From positions 124,001 through 188,000 of the forward strand of contig NZ_VCRA01000015.1 in assembly GCF_005938385.1 (NCBI RefSeq): a stretch of 64,000 nt of DNA. The letters are read 5' to 3'. Within the stretch, counting starts at the first letter, position 1; each line of letters opens with the position of its first letter. This DNA comes from Paenibacillus mesophilus. GTDB lineage: Bacteria; Bacillota; Bacilli; Paenibacillales; NBRC-103111. Below the pieces are notes generated by a model, which had not been told where the DNA came from, ran no database searches, and saw nothing but the letters and a program-made list of their open reading frames with translations. The position numbers and the translations under genes were made by a program. Below, one piece after another: positions 16,727-25,127 of this stretch.

Positions 16727-17058
16727 TTATGCGGATACGGCTTGGACAGTTGATAAAAAAATGATCTTTAACACTGCCACAAAACCTTGAAAGGCAAAAG
16801 CCGTTTAAGGTTAAGGACTGGACTTACTTTAAGCTGTGTCATATTCATCGGATTTGAAGAAAATCAGGGATTAGGGACTTGGCATTCTCATAAATGACAA
16901 AGCTAAGATATCGTCTATCTTTCTAAATCGGATACAGGAAATGGGAGTATAACCTACCATTTGCGATGATCCATTGTATGACTAGCATACAACGTATTCT
17001 CACTATAACTAAATCCAATCGCTCCAGTTGTCGGTTACATCAAAAACTATCTAGAATA
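16727..17058. other. Intergenic region upstream of the recombinase unit
   Basis: No gene is seen. This is where the recombinase promoter should lie. I looked for a sigma-E type promoter (ATATT at -35, CATACAMT at -10), as used by spoIVCA in B. subtilis, and found no convincing match. Confidence 0.4.
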
Positions 17059-19902
17059 CTATAGGGTTACCGTATCCATCTTATAAACTGATGAATGCAC
17101 AACATGAACAGAGTTTAGTTTCACTCCGAATAATTCTCGAATAATATGAATAGTCCAGTAATCCTCCAAATAGTAATAATAGTTATTTGGCAGTTTCATA
17201 TCGTATTTATAATCGTCTTTCACCCATGATCGCTGGGCACGCTTATCTCTACTGTTCGGATACTCAGAAAAAACAAAATGCATAAACATTGACATATAAT
17301 TAAGAATAGTGAGTTCTTGATTTTGAAGAGCTATAAGATTTCTCGATAATCGATTGAATTCATTCAATTCGTCGAGCAAAGATGAGTCCGAAACGTGCGC
17401 AACCATCTCTAGAGGAATTTCCTTATAATAATTTTCCTTAAAGTATACTTTCATTTTTTCCGATATCGATGGATGATAAATGATATTTACCATCTGAGTT
17501 TTAACATTCTCAATATCAGCGAATATTGAATGATAAACGCTGCCATCTCCGCTACTTGAATCTTTTAGCTTACCAAAGCTGCATACTTCTTTACGAGAAA
17601 AGTGGTATAGCAACTTTAAATATTTAGTGGCTGTTATTATCGTTCCATTTTTATTATTGCTCTCATCGAAATAACCAGATTCTATTAATACAATCTGCTT
17701 CTCTAAATCTTCATAGCCCATTGCACGAATTTCGTTTTGAATGGCTGGATAAGCTGGCATTTGAATGTCCTGAAGTTGAAGAACTGCTCTAATAAACACA
17801 TTCCCCTCATAGTTTGCACGAGTACATAATCGATTGCTTACATCGCTGTAATTCCTGCTTATGTCCTCTTTTGTCCTGCTAACATTCCCGACTAATCGCT
17901 TGAACTCTCCAAAAAATACAAACAGAGGAAGCTTAGATGCCCAACGATTGATGTTTATTAATATGATGCGCATATCATCCTCTGTCAGTACCTGTCCTAT
18001 TTCTTTGGCAAAATCTTTAATGGTTCCCTGACAATCAAGTACAACCTTCTGATAAGATTGATTGGCTGCAATTGGGAACACATATTTTAATTGATTATCA
18101 TTAAATTTATTGTAAAAAAAATAATCCAGCGATTTTTTATACTTATTAAAGTGATAATTCGGTTCCAATTCTTCTTCAAATTTAATTCGATATAACGAAT
18201 ACGCTTCACTTTCTCGAATGAACGCGGCCGCCTCATTTATAGCATTCAAATCAGATAAGTTCTCATATGAATCTATACTTTGACGATAAAAAATATTGTC
18301 CCAAATTGCTGTTTCTGCTGCCACATCATATTTCTTTAGTAACATTTCAGCTAGTTTTGTCCCTTTTTCACTTAGTACATAGAATGTACTAAGCGCTTCT
18401 TCAAGTGCTTTCCTAAAAAGATCGATATTATCAGCCTCATCATTAAATTCAAAATCCTCAACTTGTTCAAAAAGCGGAAAGAGCGTATCTTCTTCAGCAT
18501 CCTTATCGGCCTTAGCTAAAGAGTACAGATTCGTTATCTTCTCCTGACTTTTAAGTGCTTCATTGAAGAGCTCATGTTGTCTCTGAAGAATAGAGGCTTT
18601 ACTTAAATATGAGGTTAGCATCTTACGAGACAGCAAGGTATTGCGAGACGGTAAGAACTTCAAAAGATTATTCAAGGAAATCGAGATAGCTGTATAAAAG
18701 TTCGAATTATTACTATCGTAAAAATTAGTTGTCAATATGAAACAATTATAAATAGCTTCATATTGTTTACCTGATTTAGCTAGACGATCAATTCGGCCGT
18801 AACGTTGCTCAATAGCTGAAGGGAAAGCAGGAATATGATAGTTAATCACATGATTATAGCCAGGTAAGTTGACACCTTGTTCAGCAATCTGATAACTAAC
18901 AACGAGCACGGTCGGCAGTGTACTTTCTTTTGTTCTATTAGAATAATCTGCCAGTTCATAATTGTTACTCCCCGAAACGACAGCGAAGCTTTTACCCGTT
19001 GTCTCTGCCCGGAATTTCATAAAGTCAGCCTCTTCTAAAGCTTGTCGAAGTACCTTTGCTTCCTTCTCAATGAAACGTGTGAAAATAACAAAGCGTGCAT
19101 CATGCTGTTCCTTCAAGCGTGTCTCTATAAATGCAACCGTTTGTTCTGCCTTTTGCCGCTGTGGAGTTCTGCTATCTTCGTATTTAATTCCTACTTCATG
19201 AATCAATGTTTCATGACGCTTAATGGCCATCTTATGAAATTCCCTTATTTGCAAGGATTGGATTGTATCTTTGAAATAGCGTGTAACTGGTGAAGTTATA
19301 TCGAAGCTTGAACAAATAAGTGTTTCTTTTTCCTTGCCAATCGTTTCAATATTTTGAATCCAATTGTTTGGAATTTCTTTTTTAGTCATTTGCTTGGCGA
19401 TATTAACATACGTTTGTAAGTCATATTTATTAGATTTAATAGGTGTCGCCGTTAAAAAAACGACTTTCTCAGTAGTTAACTGTTCAAGGGCTACTCTTTT
19501 CTTGGTGTCATATGACAAGAATAAGTGTGCTTCGTCAACAATAATGAGACCAAAAGCTTTTCCTGCGAGTTTCTTGATATGAGAATAATGGTTATTAATA
19601 ATATGGACATGATGTGCATATCCCATATCTATAAACGGCAGTTTCAGATACCAATCACCTAAGAACTGCCCCTGATGTTCACCTGCAGAGAGCGCCTTTG
19701 TAGTAATAATTAACACATCTTTACGATTCTGTTCGATATAATCAAGTGCCATTAAGCCACTCGTAATAGTTTTACCGCTTCCTACTTCATCGAAAATATA
19801 CATAGAATCGTGTTGTTGCAAGCGATCACAATTTACAAATTGTAATGGAAATAAATCAATTAGTTCAGGATTAACAAACTCTAGCCAATTACGTCCAACC
19901 AA
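17059..19902 (-). CDS. SNF2/DEAH-type superfamily 2 helicase with long C-terminal region
   Basis: A 947-residue protein whose first ~400 residues are an SF2 helicase core: Walker A DEVGSGKTITS (about 38-48), DEAH box IIVDEAHLF (about 123), motif III LTATPIKS, and motif VI QRYGRIDRLAK (about 365), with EQGVNLPGYNHVINYH before it. The remaining ~540 residues match nothing I know and are largely helical by composition. TTG at 19902 is used, nine bases after AGGAG. The gene is alone on this strand between the recombinase region and the terminator of the dynamin operon. A role in phage defence is suggested only by its surroundings. It shares helicase architecture, but not obvious close similarity, with the broken SNF2 gene at 58.4-60.2 kb. 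Confidence 0.75.
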   Translation of the reverse strand: MVGRNWLEFVNPELIDLFPLQFVNCDRLQQHDSMYIFDEVGSGKTITSGLMALDYIEQNRKDVLIITTKALSAGEHQGQFLGDWYLKLPFIDMGYAHHVHIINNHYSHIKKLAGKAFGLIIVDEAHLFLSYDTKKRVALEQLTTEKVVFLTATPIKSNKYDLQTYVNIAKQMTKKEIPNNWIQNIETIGKEKETLICSSFDITSPVTRYFKDTIQSLQIREFHKMAIKRHETLIHEVGIKYEDSRTPQRQKAEQTVAFIETRLKEQHDARFVIFTRFIEKEAKVLRQALEEADFMKFRAETTGKSFAVVSGSNNYELADYSNRTKESTLPTVLVVSYQIAEQGVNLPGYNHVINYHIPAFPSAIEQRYGRIDRLAKSGKQYEAIYNCFILTTNFYDSNNSNFYTAISISLNNLLKFLPSRNTLLSRKMLTSYLSKASILQRQHELFNEALKSQEKITNLYSLAKADKDAEEDTLFPLFEQVEDFEFNDEADNIDLFRKALEEALSTFYVLSEKGTKLAEMLLKKYDVAAETAIWDNIFYRQSIDSYENLSDLNAINEAAAFIRESEAYSLYRIKFEEELEPNYHFNKYKKSLDYFFYNKFNDNQLKYVFPIAANQSYQKVVLDCQGTIKDFAKEIGQVLTEDDMRIILININRWASKLPLFVFFGEFKRLVGNVSRTKEDISRNYSDVSNRLCTRANYEGNVFIRAVLQLQDIQMPAYPAIQNEIRAMGYEDLEKQIVLIESGYFDESNNKNGTIITATKYLKLLYHFSRKEVCSFGKLKDSSSGDGSVYHSIFADIENVKTQMVNIIYHPSISEKMKVYFKENYYKEIPLEMVAHVSDSSLLDELNEFNRLSRNLIALQNQELTILNYMSMFMHFVFSEYPNSRDKRAQRSWVKDDYKYDMKLPNNYYYYLEDYWTIHIIRELFGVKLNSVHVVHSSVYKMDTVTL

Positions 19903-19980
19903 ACATATCCACTCCTAACAATTAAATGATTCCTAACAGCAGACCAGACGATACATGAAGTTGAATCGATACAAATGTTT

Positions 19981-20017
19981 AAAAAGGGGCAAGTCGAATA
20001 TACGCATTCGTCGCCCC
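19981..20017 (-). terminator. Rho-independent terminator of the dynamin/HerA operon
   Basis: On the minus strand GGGGC...GCCCC encloses a second stem CGAAT/ATTCG and is followed by TTTTT. It lies between the end of the immunity gene and the SNF2-type gene, so the helicase is probably transcribed separately. Confidence 0.75.
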
Positions 20018-20162
20018 TGTTTGTCGATTAACTCATCCATAAGTTGTTCGGTTTAATTGTATTTCACATCACTATCATTCTGACCTTTCAGTTTCTTGCT
20101 ACAATGTCATTACATAGGGTCAATGAATCGGTCAATTTTACGAACTCTGGTCAGTAGAAAAA

Positions 20163-20540
20163 TTAAAGATATTCATCCTGTGATACAATTTTCACTTCTG
20201 GTTGAAGACAAACTGCAATACCTTCATCTTCATCTTTTCTATCATCGATAAGCAAGGCATAATTGCCATTGCGTTTGAACAATAAGATAACTGGGACAAA
20301 CTGCTGAGAGGCATCTCCTTCAGAAAAATCAGTTAGCAGCTTTTCGACCATTTTTAAACGTTCATTCTTATGGTCACCAAAATCAACAATCGCCGCTTCC
20401 TGTTCTGCGGTAATACCATCTTTTTCAAAGTATGCTGCCGCTTTGATGATCACATTATAGTTTTTATTAAAAAGCGAAATCTCCGTTTCTGCTTTCCAAC
20501 CGACGTTGAAGACAAGCTCACCAAACACTGAATTTATCAT
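20163..20540 (-). CDS. Probable immunity protein (DUF6985-like)
   Basis: A 125-residue acidic, soluble protein. Its opening (FGELVFNVGWKAETEISLF) and the later phrase DGITAEQEAAIVDF resemble the DUF6985-type proteins often found beside polymorphic toxins, as I recall; I am not certain of the family. The ATG shares a base with the TAA stop of the nuclease gene (TAATG), so it is made in step with it. That position, directly behind a WHH-type nuclease, is the classic place for a cognate antitoxin or immunity protein, which would protect the host DNA from the nuclease. It is the last gene of the operon. Confidence 0.6.
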   Translation of the reverse strand: MINSVFGELVFNVGWKAETEISLFNKNYNVIIKAAAYFEKDGITAEQEAAIVDFGDHKNERLKMVEKLLTDFSEGDASQQFVPVILLFKRNGNYALLIDDRKDEDEGIAVCLQPEVKIVSQDEYL

Positions 20541-21148
20541 TAGGATTCACTGTTTCCTTTCTTAGCTTCAGATATTCCGCCGCTATGCGGGAAATTGGCA
20601 TGAATTTCGTTAGGGACTTTCTGCATCGTTCTCATATCTCTACATTCGTGCCACGTGTAATTATTGTCTTTGCGCCATTGTGCAACTTCCTCGGGCGCAC
20701 AGCCCTTCTGGTTGGCTAACTCGATATCCGCCTTATCGAAGTTATCCGAACGTTCGGTAGAGAACGGTTCAATCTCGACGTTGCCTTTACTAACTTCGCT
20801 AAAATCCGGCTCGCCGTCCTTATAGATAATCCCGTCTTCAATGCCGTATTTATCGAGCAGTTCCCCCATCGTGATGCCATCTGGGTTAGAACGAGTTCTT
20901 CCTTTCACTTCAGATGGGATATAGTCGCGATCAGGCAACCATTTGGAGTCGCCGCGCTCGCCTTCCCAGTGTCCATTATTGCCTTCAATCGGACAATTTC
21001 TGAGATTTTCACACACCAAACCTATTGGCTTATCATACTCGCTCATCGGTTTTTCAAACGTCTTGCCTTCCGCCATCTTGCCGAGCGGAGAGTCAGCAAG
21101 CCGCTTTTCCGAGATCTCTGCTACTTCCTTAAACGAAGCAATGCTCAT
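20540..21148 (-). CDS. HNH/EndoVII-type nuclease of the WHH family
   Basis: A 202-residue protein whose C-terminal half is a WHH-type HNH nuclease domain, known from polymorphic toxins: TWHECRDMRTMQKVPNEIH with Trp166, His167, Glu168, then His183 and His188 in HANFPHSGGIS. Upstream is the usual leader of this toxin family (NGHWEGERGDSKWLPD, DGIIYKDGEPDFS). The canonical second His of WHH reads Glu here, a variant seen in the family. There is no signal peptide or secretion domain, so it is a free-standing intracellular DNase. The start ATG at 21148 overlaps the TGA of the ATPase gene (ATGA), and the next gene overlaps its stop, so its production is coupled to the ATPase and the immunity protein. 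I infer it is the effector of the operon. Confidence 0.8.
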   Translation of the reverse strand: MSIASFKEVAEISEKRLADSPLGKMAEGKTFEKPMSEYDKPIGLVCENLRNCPIEGNNGHWEGERGDSKWLPDRDYIPSEVKGRTRSNPDGITMGELLDKYGIEDGIIYKDGEPDFSEVSKGNVEIEPFSTERSDNFDKADIELANQKGCAPEEVAQWRKDNNYTWHECRDMRTMQKVPNEIHANFPHSGGISEAKKGNSES

Positions 21149-24100
21149 AGTTTCGCCCCAACTTTCCCAATTGCCCTTTCTTTGACAAAATCGATCCATT
21201 GCATATAAATCCGTTCACGAACTTCCGATTCCTCCTGCTGGACGCTTATCTCCTTCATCAAGCACTGGCTTAGTGCAAGAGTTACTTCTTCGGAGGCAAG
21301 GGGTACGAACTGATTCACGAGTCTTGCAAGCTTCTCGGTCAACTCGGCATTATTAACGGAAGTAGACACGCAACTTTCGACTTGCGCACGAACACCAAGC
21401 AAGCCCGTAATGCGGCGAGAAAGCTTAATGAATTCGGAAGGGTTCCATATGGACAATTGCCCCTCTGATTGATACTCTAAGATTTGTTCCTCTACAAATT
21501 CCCTGTTGTGCGAGGATAAATGAAGCAAAGCCAGGCCATGTTCAATTTCGCTTAAATCGAAGTCCAGCCGTTCACGCACTCTACCCTGGATAAGTAACGA
21601 CAGGAGCTGCGTCCAAACATTCTGGGGATCTGTCGCCTTCAAACGGACTTTGCTGTCGAACTGTTTTTCATCTATATTACATTTATTCACCTTAACCAAC
21701 ACAGGCTCTGCCCAATCATTCTGGTAAATTGCCGCAATGCCACGCTCCAGCTTTGATAACTCGTCAATCTGCTCTTCATCTAGATTCGCGGCATACCCTA
21801 CAAGTTCACGATCGCTTCGTTCCGGCAATCTTAGAATAATTTTGGTGTTCGTGTTGCGAATGACGGACATATCCAATAACCCGGGCGACTGATCAGCGAT
21901 AATAAATCCTTCTCCGTACGTTCTCATCTCTGCAATTGAATTGGCAAGCATCTCTACCGATTTACCGAGAAGATTGGAACTCTCAGCGGACTGCTCTGTA
22001 GATGTGCGCTTTAATAAAACATGTGCTTCCTCAAGCACAGTGAGATGTTTAAGCGAACTGTTCGTTTGGCCTGAGGTCATCCGATATTCGTTGAGCTTCA
22101 TAACGAGCAGTCCCATGATGAGCGACTTGGTTTCCGTTGATCCGATTCGGCTCAAATCTACAATAACGTTTTTGTCGAACAACTCGGCATCAGTTAAATC
22201 ATCGTTTGTGAAAATGAGACCATTCAATCCATTCGTTAGGGAGCGTACACGGGTGCACAAGGCACCGGAGTAATCACCCTTGCTGTCGGCGGAGTATTTG
22301 GACTCATTAATGACATTCTCGATTTGCTCCAGCAGATCTGTAAAGTTTGGAAATACATCGCCCTTCGGATTCTCGGAGGTGCTTAAATTCCAGCCTGCCG
22401 CAATATAGGAACGTTCCATCGCTTCCTTTAAGATAGCCGGCATTGCGGCATACATCGGCCAACATACGTTAAGCAATTCAACAAGCCTGTCCAAATGCTC
22501 CAAAACGTGAATATCGGGCGGGAAGCGGAACGGATTTATTCGAAGTAAATCCGATTTCTTAGGGTTAGTGCCATAAACCGATACATCGGCAAATTGCCCA
22601 AACACATTCTTGTACTCACCCTTGGCCGGCTCAACGACCAGAAACGGGATGCCATATACGTTCCGCAGCTGGTTAAGTATTTCATATACAGTGTTGCTTT
22701 TGCCGGAGCCGGTGGAACCTGTTACAAACGTATGCATGGCCATCGAATCTCGATCAAGGCGCACCTCTGTATTGGTTGGGCTTCCCATCGTGAACACATT
22801 GCCGAGAATAAAGCCATTCTCGCGATTGCGCTGATTATATTTGACAACTTCCTTCCCGAAATCAGCGTGTTCAATGACGGGAAATCCGCATACGGACTTG
22901 CGGGGAAGCCCCATCTGAATCGCGAGCTCGTTGCCGCTTACTAACGAGGAAGCTGTTACGGGAAGCATCGTCGATTTCGTCCGATACGCAAAGACAGGGT
23001 GGATAAAATTCGTAATGTACTCCCGAAGCATAGGAATCTGTTCGGTATGATGGCGTCCCCAGAAGTTAATCGCTGACGTTTCTACACCGGACTTCGCGCC
23101 CTTCGTCAAGGCCTTGTACGTGCCTGCCGCCATCTCCGCTGTTTCTTGGCTGTCTGACAAGAAATAGGCAGCGCATTCCCACATGCCGAGACTTTCGCAT
23201 TCGTCAATGCGCTTTAACTGCTGATCAATCCGCTCAAGCGTGTTGATCAGCGTCTTGTTCTGCATGGTTAGCTGCATATTGTCAGAGGTTCCCGATGTTA
23301 AGCCTTTTGTCTTGGTATAGTTATCACTTGTGCCTTCATTCGTGGAGTCGGACATTCCGAACGTTTCGGCGGAAGTCTCGCTATTGTTCTCGCTCGTAGA
23401 GGTTCCTTTCGTGACCGACTTGGGATTGATAGCGCTTAAGCCAACAGAACCCGCCATGATTGCCCCAGCGGCAGCAAGGCTCGCACCGCCAGTCAGCGGA
23501 GCAGTAACAATGCTCGCTACGCCAAGCAAAGCTGTACCAGCTCCCTTCGCAATCATGGCGGCTGTATCGGTCTTCGTCTCGGACTCATTGATTGTCCAAC
23601 TCGAAGAATGGCTTGTGCCGGTCTGGGTCGAGTGGTTGGTCGAATGGGAAGTGCCCGTTGTCGTTCCTCTTGAGAAAGCATCAGAAACATTCAAAGCGGT
23701 ATTCGTGCCATAGCTAAGCTGCATATTCGCAAACGGCGAAAGCTGTGTATACACGTTTTCGTATGCATGGCGCGTTTCTGCCAACTGCTCGGTTGGCGTG
23801 CTCTTCGCCAATACGATGGCTGTATAGCGTTGCCCCTGCATGGCTAATACTAGCTTGTCGAGCCCTTGAATAAACCGTTCGTTATCGGTGAATTCGGCAT
23901 CTTTATTGTTAGCGACGCAAGAAACAGCCGCGATGTTCTTCGACTGGACGCCCGACAGAACCTGCTCTGCAGCAGAGTCGAGAAGATCGTTCGTCTTAAC
24001 GCCAGGGAACTGACCGCGCAGTGCGTTTCTTAACGTATCTTTGAGCGATTTCGTTGTCCGCTTGTCGTCGAGTGTGCGAACGCCCATATAAAAGTCGGTT

Positions 24101-24474
24101 CTCTGACCATCGCTGTCGGCAATAATGAATACACCGCAGTTCAGGTTTTGTACCGAATTGAATACAGAAGCAAACTTGTAGGTCGAGTACTCATCGTTTT
24201 GATAGACCATTTCGGTTATTTTAAACAAACGAATATCGCTAATTTGCTTCAGAATATCGGGGAGTGGAATAATATCAAGCTCGGTGAGCTTGGTTAAGTA
24301 GTTTTTGAGCACAATGTCGTCGACAAGCAAGCTCGCCTCGGCAAGCTGACTCTGCAGTGTATCATAGCTTGGGACATTGCTGGTTGGCGGGGCGGAGGTT
24401 ATTAATTCGCTTTCGCTCTCGACATTCACCGCCACCGTTCTCTTCCCGCCAGTCAAGTCTATAAAATCACTCAT
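21145..24474 (-). CDS. HerA/FtsK-like ATPase (DUF87) with unusual N-terminal half
   Basis: A 1109-residue protein. The C-terminal half is a HerA-type DNA-translocating ATPase: Walker A GSTGSGKSNT (about 586-595), then EPAKGEYK, Walker B LTVLEEAHVLL (about 805), and EMRTYGEGFIIADQSP. The N-terminal half has no known domain for me; at about 261-298 there is a Ser/Thr/Gly/His-rich low-complexity stretch, followed at about 305-348 by an Ala/Gly-rich hydrophobic segment that could enter a membrane, then another Ser/Thr/Asn-rich run. Start is ATG 24474 with AGGAGG in front; the longer frame upstream overlaps the previous gene. HerA ATPases are partners of nuclease effectors in several defence systems. 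Here the WHH nuclease follows with a 4-base overlap. Confidence 0.85.
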   Translation of the reverse strand: MSDFIDLTGGKRTVAVNVESESELITSAPPTSNVPSYDTLQSQLAEASLLVDDIVLKNYLTKLTELDIIPLPDILKQISDIRLFKITEMVYQNDEYSTYKFASVFNSVQNLNCGVFIIADSDGQRTDFYMGVRTLDDKRTTKSLKDTLRNALRGQFPGVKTNDLLDSAAEQVLSGVQSKNIAAVSCVANNKDAEFTDNERFIQGLDKLVLAMQGQRYTAIVLAKSTPTEQLAETRHAYENVYTQLSPFANMQLSYGTNTALNVSDAFSRGTTTGTSHSTNHSTQTGTSHSSSWTINESETKTDTAAMIAKGAGTALLGVASIVTAPLTGGASLAAAGAIMAGSVGLSAINPKSVTKGTSTSENNSETSAETFGMSDSTNEGTSDNYTKTKGLTSGTSDNMQLTMQNKTLINTLERIDQQLKRIDECESLGMWECAAYFLSDSQETAEMAAGTYKALTKGAKSGVETSAINFWGRHHTEQIPMLREYITNFIHPVFAYRTKSTMLPVTASSLVSGNELAIQMGLPRKSVCGFPVIEHADFGKEVVKYNQRNRENGFILGNVFTMGSPTNTEVRLDRDSMAMHTFVTGSTGSGKSNTVYEILNQLRNVYGIPFLVVEPAKGEYKNVFGQFADVSVYGTNPKKSDLLRINPFRFPPDIHVLEHLDRLVELLNVCWPMYAAMPAILKEAMERSYIAAGWNLSTSENPKGDVFPNFTDLLEQIENVINESKYSADSKGDYSGALCTRVRSLTNGLNGLIFTNDDLTDAELFDKNVIVDLSRIGSTETKSLIMGLLVMKLNEYRMTSGQTNSSLKHLTVLEEAHVLLKRTSTEQSAESSNLLGKSVEMLANSIAEMRTYGEGFIIADQSPGLLDMSVIRNTNTKIILRLPERSDRELVGYAANLDEEQIDELSKLERGIAAIYQNDWAEPVLVKVNKCNIDEKQFDSKVRLKATDPQNVWTQLLSLLIQGRVRERLDFDLSEIEHGLALLHLSSHNREFVEEQILEYQSEGQLSIWNPSEFIKLSRRITGLLGVRAQVESCVSTSVNNAELTEKLARLVNQFVPLASEEVTLALSQCLMKEISVQQEESEVRERIYMQWIDFVKERAIGKVGAKL

Positions 24475-24478
24475 AGGA

Positions 24479-25114
24479 CTACCTCCTGTTTGTTGCGGCC
24501 CACACGACGGCACCAACGATGACCGCTCCTGCGGCAGCGCCTGCGACAAAGCTGCCTCCGGCAATTGCGGTGGCCGTACCGACGACGACTCCGCCTGCGA
24601 CGGCTCCAGTTGTGACTCTGGTAGTGCGCAATCGCTTATTTTGCTTACCAATCCATTGCTGTTGCCTGGGACTGGGGGGCGACGATCGCCACGAGCTGCT
24701 GGATGGTTCGCGAAAGGTATAATTACCGTTATTAGCACCAACGATTCTGCTACTGCTACTGCCGGGAACCTTACTGATAACGCTGCCGCTTGAAGGTCTT
24801 GCTGGTGTATGTGAAGCAACCGGGCGTAGATGTCTAACGATCTCTTTGAGACGACCGATCCGCTCGTGCGAGAAATTGCCGACGACCTGAACCATTAGTT
24901 TATTCATGTAGTCGTCGTTCCAGGCGGTTTTATCGTCTTCGAGCTCTCGTCCATCGTGTTCATCATAAAGTCCCTCCATAGTTCGAGCACAATGTTCCAT
25001 CTCGTGGAATTCAACGAATGTTGGGTCAACAAGTAGGCTGTCCTTCATCATAATTCGGATGCCTATGACATTCCCTGATGCAACGGCGCTTCTGAAAGCA
25101 TTCGTAATCGCCAT
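24479..25114 (-). CDS. Unknown protein with C-terminal glycine-rich membrane segment
   Basis: A 211-residue protein. Residues 1-90 look like a compact helical domain; residues about 95-155 are a Ser/Pro/Arg-rich linker; residues about 167-209 are a Gly/Ala/Val-rich hydrophobic run ending in NRR, fitting a tail anchor or a glycine-zipper membrane segment. The sequence FHEMEH (residues 36-41) has the HExxH spacing of zinc metallopeptidases, but nothing else supports a peptidase, so I treat it as chance. The gene lies 13 bases after the larger dynamin gene and 4 bases before the HerA-like gene. With two dynamin-like proteins upstream, a role in placing the system at the membrane is a reasonable guess. 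Confidence 0.7.
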   Translation of the reverse strand: MAITNAFRSAVASGNVIGIRIMMKDSLLVDPTFVEFHEMEHCARTMEGLYDEHDGRELEDDKTAWNDDYMNKLMVQVVGNFSHERIGRLKEIVRHLRPVASHTPARPSSGSVISKVPGSSSSRIVGANNGNYTFREPSSSSWRSSPPSPRQQQWIGKQNKRLRTTRVTTGAVAGGVVVGTATAIAGGSFVAGAAAGAVIVGAVVWAATNRR

Positions 25115-25127
25115 GATATTGTTCCCC

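Noticed and set aside
23330..23713. Valine/alanine-rich plus-strand frame of 127 codons
   Set aside because: It is the antisense shadow of the Gly/Ala/Ser-rich part of the HerA-like gene.
24998..25015. HExxH zinc-protease motif (FHEMEH) in the 211-residue membrane-tail protein
   Set aside because: Only the five-residue spacing fits; there is no third ligand motif and the surrounding sequence does not look like a metallopeptidase.
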